From Flammeovirgaceae bacterium UBA2338 (GTDB taxonomy: Bacteria > Bacteroidota > Bacteroidia > Cytophagales > Cyclobacteriaceae): a stretch of DNA of 6,506 bases. The notes beneath the pieces are model-generated. The model had not been told where the DNA came from, made no database searches, and saw only the letters and a program-made list of their open reading frames with translations. This document shows positions 1 to 5,354 of the stretch, one piece after another. Within the stretch, counting starts at the first letter, position 1; every line of letters begins with the position of its first letter. The DNA lies in assembly GCA_002344795.1 (NCBI GenBank), contig DDUM01000040.1, positions 674 to 7,179 on the forward strand, read 5' to 3'. The position numbers and the translations under genes are program-made.

Positions 1-249
1 GTTATTGATGAAGATTTGGTAGCACTTATATCTGAAGGTCATTTATCAGGCGCAAGCCTGGATGTTTTTGCTGAAGAACCACTTCCGGGAAACAACATAT
101 TGTGGAAACAACCCAGGGTCAATGTCACTCCGCACATTGCCAGCCTGACTAACCCTATTTCAGTGGCACCTCAGATTGTAGACAATTATTATCGCGCAAA
201 AGAAGGCAAACCATTACTGAATCTTGTGTCCAGGGAAAAAGGGTATTAG
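1..249 (+). CDS. 2-hydroxyacid dehydrogenase, GhrA-type (glyoxylate/hydroxypyruvate reductase), C-terminal part
   Basis: This is the last 82 codons of a gene whose start lies left of the window; the frame is open from base 1 and ends at TAG 247-249. The product resembles the C-terminus of NAD(P)H-dependent D-isomer-specific 2-hydroxyacid dehydrogenases, cytosolic enzymes that reduce 2-oxoacids such as glyoxylate and hydroxypyruvate. Visible residues, numbered from base 1, are the LDVFAEEPLP segment (20-29), where E26 before Pro fits the catalytic Glu, and VTPHIA (42-47), where H45 fits the catalytic His. The terminal REKGY resembles the RARGY ending of E. coli GhrA, which favours the GhrA subgroup over SerA or lactate dehydrogenases. 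The Rossmann GxGxxG motif and catalytic Arg would lie outside the window, so substrate and cofactor preference cannot be judged. It converges on ccoS with a 30-base gap and looks unrelated to its neighbours. Confidence 0.88.
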   Translation, partial: VIDEDLVALISEGHLSGASLDVFAEEPLPGNNILWKQPRVNVTPHIASLTNPISVAPQIVDNYYRAKEGKPLLNLVSREKGY

Positions 250-279
250 ACTCTGGTATTTGGCGTGCCTAAGTCCCGG

Positions 280-438
280 TTATTTCTTTTTGATCTTTTT
301 CTTGTCATCAAAAAGCATCCTTACAGATGGTCCGTAAGTGTCGTCATACTGACCGCTTCTCATGCTCCAAATAAAACCAGCCAGAAATAATAAGGCAATG
401 GTAAGACTAATGCCAATCAATAGAATTATAATATTCAT
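280..438 (-). CDS. ccoS: CcoS, cbb3-type cytochrome c oxidase assembly protein
   Basis: A 52-residue single-pass membrane protein running from ATG 438-436 to TAA 282-280. Residues 2-24 form one hydrophobic helix (NIIILLIG to AGFIW). It is followed by the family's hallmark SGQYDD (28-33), then YGPSVRMLFDD (35-45) and a lysine-rich tail (KKKIKKK, 46-52). CcoS is required in studied bacteria for inserting haem and copper cofactors into the CcoN subunit of cbb3 oxidase at the cytoplasmic membrane. The length matches the family's usual 50-70 residues. Its ATG overlaps the ccoI TGA in an ATGA arrangement, which implies translational coupling. ccoI-ccoS adjacency is a common arrangement and supports both calls. 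No ccoNOP genes follow, because the next gene is the convergent dehydrogenase. The gene is short enough to be missed by automatic calling. Confidence 0.93.
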   Translation of the reverse strand: MNIIILLIGISLTIALLFLAGFIWSMRSGQYDDTYGPSVRMLFDDKKKIKKK

Positions 439-2846
439 GACAATTTCTTTTTAGCGATCATACTGACCATGAAGGTAGTAAATACAACAACGGAGATACT
501 ACTGATAGGCATTAATATCGCAGCTACCAGAGGCGTGAGATGACCTGTAACTGCAAAACTTAACCCCACAACATTGTAGAGGAACGAAATTCCAAGACTG
601 ATCTTTAAAACTGTTAATGCAGATTTTGATAAATCCAGAAAAACATCCAGTTTTTCTAATTGTGCACCGCTTAAAATTCCATCGCAAGAAGGTGTAAATA
701 CTCCCGTATCGTCAGCTATTGCTATGCCTACATCACTTTGCTTCAATGCCCCTGAGTCATTTAGTCCATCACCAAGCATCATCACCTTACTCCCACTCGA
801 TTGCAGTTCAGAAACATAATGAAGCTTATCGTGTGGACTTTGAGAAAACTTTAAAATTGTATCCGCAGTAAAAATTGATTGCATTCTTTTTTCCTCAGCT
901 GAACTATCTCCTGAAAGCAAAGCTTTTACGCTGGTACCCAAGCTGGATAGTAGTTTTTCAATCCCAGGCCGAACAGAAGTGCCAATTTCAAAATATCCCT
1001 TTTGTACTCCATTGATGGAAACATAAACTCGTGTTCCGTTATCTAATTCACTTTCTTTTTCACCCACAAATATTGCTGACCCAAGAAGAACAGCGTTGTT
1101 ACCAATTCGTGCAGCAACTCCCTTTCCAGGAAACTCTTCATAATGATCAAGTTGCTTCAGCTCATCCCCTGGAATACGCTTGGCTATTAGTATACTCAAT
1201 GGATGAGTAGATGACGATGCCACTGCCTTGGTAAGCATCATTTCATCTTCACTGACATTACCATTCCAAATAACACTTTCAGAACCATGGGTGATCGTTC
1301 CGGTTTTGTCAAACACAATAGAGTCGATATTTGCCATGCTTTCCACTACGTCAGCATTTTTAAGGTAAAGGCCATGATTGCCCAACACCCGCAACATACT
1401 GCCATAAGTAAACGGTGCAGCCAAAGCCAAGGCGCACGGACAAGCCACCATGAGCACTGAAGTAACAATTAGCCACACTCTGCTTGCGTCTGCCCAATAC
1501 CAGTACAAACCAGTAGCAAGTGCCAAACCCAGTACAGACCAGGTGAATACCTTTGCCACCCTATCCATAAGCGTTTGATAAGTTCTGTTTTCTGGCTTAT
1601 TAAATGCATCATTGTTCCACAAACTGGTTAAATGACTTTGTGACGTTTTCTTTGTAACTGTTAAAATCGCAGGCTGCCCCACAATTCTTCCTCCTGCATA
1701 AACCAGCTCACCGGCAGTTATTTTTACCGGGTTCGCTTCACCCGTAACAAAACTATAATCGACATAAGCTGAATCATTGATAAGAAGACTATCTGCAGGA
1801 ACTATTTCCTTATTGCGTATGCGGATATGATCCCCCTTTTCCAACTGATGCACCACACAAGCTTTCCAGTCACCATTCTCTTTCCGGTAAACGGCCAAAG
1901 GAAAATAAGATTTGTAGTCGCGATCAAACGCCAGACTTTCATAGGTTTTATTCTGAAACCATCTGCCAATGAGAAGAAAGAAAACCAGGCCCGCCAAAGA
2001 ATCCATATATCCCGCGCCCGATTGTAGTAGTATATCCGTTACACTCCTGATAAAGAGCACTGAAATACCAACGGCAATGGGCACATCAAGATTGATTTGC
2101 CGTAGCCTGAAACTTTTCCAGGCCGAAATAAAATAGTCTCTTCCACTATAAAATACAACTGGGATCGCGAGAGCAATATTTATATAAGAAAATAATTCTT
2201 TTAAATTTTTCTCTGCATGATCAATCCCCAGATATTCTGGAAAGCTCAGGAGCATAATGTTTCCGAAACAAAAACCAGCAACCGCCAACTGAACAATCAA
2301 TTGTTTGTCATAAACACTCTTCGAGGTGTCCTTTTCCGAATCAAGACTTATCAGAGGTTTGTAACCCGTAGATGCTATTAAAGAAGCAATTTTGCTTAGC
2401 GATGTCTTTGAGGCATTAAAATCAATCAGAACAGTCTTCTTAGCAAAATTTACCTCTGATTTCAATATCCCCGTATTCAACTTGTTCAGGTTTTCGAGCA
2501 ACCATATACATGAAATACAATGAATGGCAGGCACATACAACTGCACACGACTTATTCCATTAATTTCAAAAAGCAGCAACTTGGAGGATATCTCAGGATT
2601 ATCCAGATAAGTATAGGTTTCGTCATTATCAATCTCTAATCTAACTCCCGGGCTTGATTCGAAATTATAATATTCACAAAGGTCATTTTCATTGAGTATC
2701 TCGTAAACCGTTTTGCACCCATAGCAACAGAAAGATTTATCATCAGTCAAAAAATCGCCTTCCTTACAAGGCTGACCACAATGAAAACATGTATCCTTTT
2801 GATGTTTACTAAGCTTATCTTCTATTGCTAATTGATTGGATTGCAT
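435..2846 (-). CDS. ccoI: CcoI/FixI-type P1B copper-transporting ATPase for cbb3 oxidase assembly
   Basis: An 803-residue heavy-metal P-type ATPase. CcoI-type pumps move Cu(I) across the cytoplasmic membrane and are needed for copper loading of the cbb3 oxidase. Domains in order: a Cys-rich putative metal-binding region (C20, C23, C27, C40, C41, C44, typical of CcoI); an HMA-like domain around residues 90-165 with HCISC at 109-113; four membrane segments at about 185-295; the actuator TGE at 368-370; two membrane segments at about 432-480 with the transport motif CPC (469-471); phosphorylation motif DKTGT (513-517); nucleotide-domain His-Pro (548-549); GDGLND (692-697); and two final membrane segments at about 742-795 carrying YN (757-758) and MPISS (779-783), which fit the Cu(I) site. 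All catalytic motifs are intact. The ATG has no obvious Shine-Dalgarno sequence, as is usual in Bacteroidota. It lies 30 bases after usp and overlaps ccoS by 4. A general copper-export CopA is the alternative, but the Cys-rich N-terminus and ccoS partner favour CcoI. Confidence 0.95.
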   Translation of the reverse strand: MQSNQLAIEDKLSKHQKDTCFHCGQPCKEGDFLTDDKSFCCYGCKTVYEILNENDLCEYYNFESSPGVRLEIDNDETYTYLDNPEISSKLLLFEINGISRVQLYVPAIHCISCIWLLENLNKLNTGILKSEVNFAKKTVLIDFNASKTSLSKIASLIASTGYKPLISLDSEKDTSKSVYDKQLIVQLAVAGFCFGNIMLLSFPEYLGIDHAEKNLKELFSYINIALAIPVVFYSGRDYFISAWKSFRLRQINLDVPIAVGISVLFIRSVTDILLQSGAGYMDSLAGLVFFLLIGRWFQNKTYESLAFDRDYKSYFPLAVYRKENGDWKACVVHQLEKGDHIRIRNKEIVPADSLLINDSAYVDYSFVTGEANPVKITAGELVYAGGRIVGQPAILTVTKKTSQSHLTSLWNNDAFNKPENRTYQTLMDRVAKVFTWSVLGLALATGLYWYWADASRVWLIVTSVLMVACPCALALAAPFTYGSMLRVLGNHGLYLKNADVVESMANIDSIVFDKTGTITHGSESVIWNGNVSEDEMMLTKAVASSSTHPLSILIAKRIPGDELKQLDHYEEFPGKGVAARIGNNAVLLGSAIFVGEKESELDNGTRVYVSINGVQKGYFEIGTSVRPGIEKLLSSLGTSVKALLSGDSSAEEKRMQSIFTADTILKFSQSPHDKLHYVSELQSSGSKVMMLGDGLNDSGALKQSDVGIAIADDTGVFTPSCDGILSGAQLEKLDVFLDLSKSALTVLKISLGISFLYNVVGLSFAVTGHLTPLVAAILMPISSISVVVFTTFMVSMIAKKKLS

Positions 2847-2876
2847 GAAATAAAATAGCTTACACTAGCCCAGAAC

Positions 2877-3710
2877 TCAGGCTGATTTCCATGTCCAAAT
2901 TGGGCATTCGATGTGGTTCACTACATCTTCAGCAATACTTCCACTCATTAAGCGGTTCAGTCCTTTGCGCCCATGGGTAGCCATAGCTACCATATCTCCT
3001 TTTACCTCTTTGGTGAAATTGGCTACACCCAATTCTTCATTAAGATCGTTATAAACGTTCAGTGTATAATCTTTTAGCATAAAACGTTCAGCAAAGTCCT
3101 TCAGTTGCTGGCGCGTTATTACATCTGTTCTAAAATTAGCAGGAGTATTAACATTCACTACATGCAGTTTTGCTTTGAAAAAAGCCTGCAATGCTTTCAC
3201 TCGCATTGTTAATTTCTCTTCATCAGCACGAAGTGTGCTTGGGAAAACAATATTTTTAATTGAAGATACCTTCACTGATTTCTTAATTGAGATAACAGGA
3301 ACGGGCGACCATCTGACTATTTTTTCCGTGTTGGATCCTACAAAAAATTCTTTTAGACCAGAGGCTCCTTTCGTCCCCATCACAACCAAATCTACTTTCT
3401 TTTTTTCTACAAACTGACTTATGATAGGTGTAGGCGCTCCGTATTCTACAAAAGTAGAAACTTTAGGCCCTTCTTTAGCCCATTTGGTTTTCATTTTGTT
3501 GAAATCCTTATCTGCACGCTCCTTCATTTCTTTCAAAAAAGTGTCCTCAAAAGAAAATGTAGGCATCATTACATTTTCATGAATGACCGGAAGCTCTACC
3601 ACGTTAAGTAACAGTATTTCACCCTTACTCTGATTGGCGATTTCTACAGCAAATTTGAATGCCTGAACTGCTGAATCAGAAAAATCGCATGGCACTAATA
3701 TCTTTTTCAT
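2877..3710 (-). CDS. Universal stress protein with two tandem Usp domains
   Basis: A 277-residue cytosolic protein built from two UspA-like domains (about 1-145 and 150-277). The first starts with KKILVPCDFS (D9 is the usual nucleotide-contacting Asp) and has a full ATP-binding signature, G112-x2-G115-x9-G125-S126. The second is degenerate. It begins NIVFPST without the Asp, and its signature reads A244-x2-G247-x9-G257-S258, with Ala in place of the first Gly. One nucleotide-binding and one weaker domain is therefore likely (inference). Usp proteins respond to starvation, redox or oxygen stress, but the exact role here is not known. It is the first gene of the probable usp-ccoI-ccoS operon, downstream of Crp/Fnr-like palindromes, which suggests induction at low oxygen. 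The ATG at 3710-3708 is followed by MKKILVP, the normal family start; the upstream context is AT-rich with no clear ribosome binding site. Confidence 0.93.
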   Translation of the reverse strand: MKKILVPCDFSDSAVQAFKFAVEIANQSKGEILLLNVVELPVIHENVMMPTFSFEDTFLKEMKERADKDFNKMKTKWAKEGPKVSTFVEYGAPTPIISQFVEKKKVDLVVMGTKGASGLKEFFVGSNTEKIVRWSPVPVISIKKSVKVSSIKNIVFPSTLRADEEKLTMRVKALQAFFKAKLHVVNVNTPANFRTDVITRQQLKDFAERFMLKDYTLNVYNDLNEELGVANFTKEVKGDMVAMATHGRKGLNRLMSGSIAEDVVNHIECPIWTWKSA

Positions 3711-3722
3711 CTTAAGGAATTT

Positions 3723-3736
3723 TTGGTTGCAATCAA
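3723..3736 (-). promoter_or_regulatory. Crp/Fnr-type palindrome, promoter-proximal
   Basis: On the minus strand this reads TTGATTGCAACCAA, matching TTGAT-N4-ATCAA at 9 of 10 arm positions. It shares the exact 10-mer TTGCAATCAA (plus-strand reading) with the palindrome 41 bases further upstream. It overlaps the end of the TAnnTTTG element and the predicted transcription start, so a regulator bound here would more likely repress than activate (inference). Confidence 0.5.
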
Positions 3737-3741
3737 AAGTA
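3734..3741 (-). promoter_or_regulatory. Bacteroidota-type -7 promoter element for usp-ccoI-ccoS
   Basis: The minus strand reads TACTTTTG, an exact match to the Bacteroidota primary sigma factor consensus TAnnTTTG. It would start transcription near 3730, leaving a leader of about 20 bases before the usp ATG. No TTTG -33 element is seen at the expected distance. The Crp/Fnr-type palindrome centred at 3770.5 overlaps that region instead, as in activator-dependent promoters. The placement is suggestive, but the motif is short and AT-rich. Confidence 0.45.
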
Positions 3742-3763
3742 ATCTGATCTCATAATATTGCTG

Positions 3764-3777
3764 CTGATTGCAATCAA
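3764..3777 (-). promoter_or_regulatory. Crp/Fnr-type operator upstream of usp-ccoI-ccoS
   Basis: The minus strand reads TTGATTGCAATCAG, matching the FNR consensus TTGAT-N4-ATCAA at 9 of 10 arm positions. Its centre lies about 40-41 bases upstream of the start predicted from the TAnnTTTG element, the spacing at which FNR and CRP activate class II promoters. The operon it precedes includes two cbb3 oxidase assembly genes, a classic FNR-type target. No regulator gene is in the window, so the identity of the binding protein is inferred. Confidence 0.6.
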
Positions 3778-3785
3778 TGAAAAAT

Positions 3786-3799
3786 ATGATTGATGTCAT
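3786..3799 (-). promoter_or_regulatory. Weak third Crp/Fnr-like palindrome
   Basis: The minus strand reads ATGACATCAATCAT, an imperfect palindrome with two or three arm mismatches to the FNR consensus, depending on whether the TTGAC half-site is allowed. It is centred 22 bases (about two helical turns) upstream of the middle operator. That helical phasing is the main reason for listing it; chance is plausible in AT-rich DNA. Confidence 0.25.
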
Positions 3800-3823
3800 A
3801 TTACGAGCTGATAATATCCAAAA

Positions 3824-4720
3824 TTAGCTCAAAAGGGCACCTACTCCAAAAAGGATTACAAATAGCAAGGTCGAGAGTGCCATTTGTTTCAAATAAGGAT
3901 CCAATTCTTTTGATGGTTTTTTTGCAACAGAAATTCCATTAATTATAAAAAATGGAATGGTTATTAAAAAGAGTAACTGTGATAGATTAGTGTAATTAAT
4001 AACTGTAAAGACAATAGCACATGTCAATCCTCCGATTATTAATAACCAATGGTAGGTTATGGCATTGTCCCGCCCAATCCTTACTGGTAAAGAAAATTTG
4101 CCCGCTTTTTTATCTGATTCTATGTCGCGAATGTTATTAATATTCAACACGCCCATAGAGAAAAATCCACAACTCATTGCAGGCAACAAGTGATCCCAGC
4201 TGATGGATTTCGTAAACAAATACAGTGAGCCTAACACCCCAACTATTCCAAAGAATACAAGAACAGAAAAATCACCCATCCCTACATAACCATAGGGTTT
4301 TCTTCCTACAGTGTAGGCGATGGCTGCTAAAATACTAAGTATCCCCAGCCCAAAGAAAAATAAAATAGCTTCCAGGTTTCCACCTAGAGATACCTTCAAT
4401 AGCCATACACCACTTATAAGACAAAGCACCACAAAAACAATCAGTGCTTTTTTCATAGATTCCTTAGTGATATCCCCCGACTGAACAGCTCGCACAGGCC
4501 CTACTCTTCCCTCGTGATCAGCACCGTTAACAGTATCGCCATAATCATTGGCCAGGTTTGAAAGTATTTGTAGCAAGACGGTGGTGCTGGCACAGAGCAA
4601 GAAGATATCCCACTGGAATGCTCCCACCGATGCCGCCAGAAAAGTACCCATACCAATACATGACAAAGCAAGAGGCAATGTCCTTGGTCTAAAGGCAGCT
4701 ATCCAGGCTTTGGCATGCAT
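3824..4720 (-). CDS. menA: 1,4-dihydroxy-2-naphthoate polyprenyltransferase (MenA)
   Basis: A 298-residue UbiA-family membrane prenyltransferase. MenA attaches the polyprenyl chain to 1,4-dihydroxy-2-naphthoate with loss of CO2, giving demethylmenaquinone, the step before MenG/UbiE methylation, at the cytoplasmic membrane. The start KAWIAAFRPRTLPLALS (4-20) is typical of MenA. The first Asp-rich motif is N58-D59-Y-G-D62 with D68 and the following GPVRAVQSGDI stretch. The second is N195-N196-I-R-D199-I-E-S-D203, followed by GKFSLPVRIG. These bind Mg-prenyl diphosphate. About eight or nine hydrophobic segments span the rest, and the length is normal. The gene lies 23 bases after the peroxidase gene, so co-transcription is likely. 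The rest of the men pathway is not in the window. The UbiA and HemeO synthase relatives fit less well because of the NDYGD and GPVRAVQSG signatures. Confidence 0.95.
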   Translation of the reverse strand: MHAKAWIAAFRPRTLPLALSCIGMGTFLAASVGAFQWDIFLLCASTTVLLQILSNLANDYGDTVNGADHEGRVGPVRAVQSGDITKESMKKALIVFVVLCLISGVWLLKVSLGGNLEAILFFFGLGILSILAAIAYTVGRKPYGYVGMGDFSVLVFFGIVGVLGSLYLFTKSISWDHLLPAMSCGFFSMGVLNINNIRDIESDKKAGKFSLPVRIGRDNAITYHWLLIIGGLTCAIVFTVINYTNLSQLLFLITIPFFIINGISVAKKPSKELDPYLKQMALSTLLFVILFGVGALLS

Positions 4721-4743
4721 GCAGCAAATTTAACACATCTAAG

Positions 4744-5307
4744 CTACTCTTCACGGAGCAACGAAAGAATATCATCATCGAGTGGACTTATTTTAGCGGG
4801 AAAAAATCCTACTACCTCTCCGTTTTTGTTGATTACATACTTGTTAAAATTCCAGGAAGGAGATTTTCCTGATTTTGCCTCCAGCCAACGATACAGAGGA
4901 TGCTTATCCTTTCCCTTCACAGATATTTTTTCAAACATCTGAAATTCCACCCCGTAATTCTTCTCACAAAAGGCTGCTATCTCTTCATTGGTTCCTGGTT
5001 CCTGCCATAAAAAATTATTGGCAGGAAAGCCCAATATCTCTACTTTATCACCCAACTGATCGTGTAGTTTTTCCAGATCTGCATATTGATACGTATACCC
5101 ACACTTAGAGGCGGTATTGACAACTAAAACATTCTTCCCTTTGTACTTTGAGAAATCAATCTCTTCGCCACTCAGAGAATTCATTTTAAAGTCGTAAAAA
5201 GAGGCAGCCCCGTCCTGCGCAGAAACGTTTGAACCAAACAATGATGATAACATGAATACAGCTATTAAAACCAAAATACCCAATGACACTAATAATAACC
5301 TAAACAT
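4744..5307 (-). CDS. Glutathione peroxidase-family thiol peroxidase, predicted exported
   Basis: A 187-residue GPx-family protein that reduces peroxides. Residues 3-24 are strongly hydrophobic and are followed by VSA-QDG (28-33), a plausible signal peptidase I site after A30, so export to the periplasm or N-terminal anchoring is predicted. The mature domain has the peroxidatic Cys C69 in NTASKCG (Cys, not selenocysteine), Q102 in WQEPG and W152-N153 in SWNFNKY. All four catalytic tetrad residues are therefore present. C114 in FCEKNYGVEF sits near where thioredoxin-dependent GPx proteins carry their resolving Cys, so the true reductant may be a thioredoxin-like protein (inference). The common FPCNQF segment is FPANNF here (94-99). 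The start at 5307 is preferred because it supplies the signal peptide; a second Met at residue 19 would truncate it. It lies 47 bases after argS and 23 before menA. Confidence 0.93.
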   Translation of the reverse strand: MFRLLLVSLGILVLIAVFMLSSLFGSNVSAQDGAASFYDFKMNSLSGEEIDFSKYKGKNVLVVNTASKCGYTYQYADLEKLHDQLGDKVEILGFPANNFLWQEPGTNEEIAAFCEKNYGVEFQMFEKISVKGKDKHPLYRWLEAKSGKSPSWNFNKYVINKNGEVVGFFPAKISPLDDDILSLLREE

Positions 5308-5354
5308 TTATTTACGCTTAAAGTTTCACATCCCGCCTCGGAATGAATTTAGAC

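Noticed and set aside
249..300. Bidirectional terminator between the dehydrogenase and ccoS
   Set aside because: Only broken four-base stems (GACT/AGTC and GGTA/TGCC) can be formed in the 30-base gap. The nearby T-rich stretch on the plus strand is explained by lysine codons at the end of ccoS.
1827..2027. Plus-strand open frame of 66 codons opposite ccoI
   Set aside because: It lies wholly inside the well-supported ccoI gene, has no recognisable motif, and is a chance open frame. The same applies to plus-strand frames at 3175-3417, 4548-4733, 4715-4942, 4875-5108 and 5883-6098 and a minus-strand frame at 499-687.
435..2846. ATPase as a general copper exporter (CopA) or a zinc/cadmium pump (ZntA)
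   Set aside because: The CPC, YN and MxxSS membrane residues indicate Cu(I), and the Cys-rich N-terminal region and overlapping ccoS point to the cbb3-assembly CcoI type.
3752..3757. TATTAT on the minus strand as a classical -10 box for usp
   Set aside because: It would place the 3764-3777 palindrome at about -25, an awkward position for an activator, and no -35 is visible. The TACTTTTG at 3734-3741 fits the Bacteroidota consensus better.
3798..3817. Inverted repeat ATATTA / TAATAT with an 8-base loop just after the menA stop, as a possible terminator
   Set aside because: The stem is only six A-T pairs and no T-run follows directly on the minus strand, so it is too weak to call a terminator. 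Transcription from menA into usp therefore cannot be excluded.
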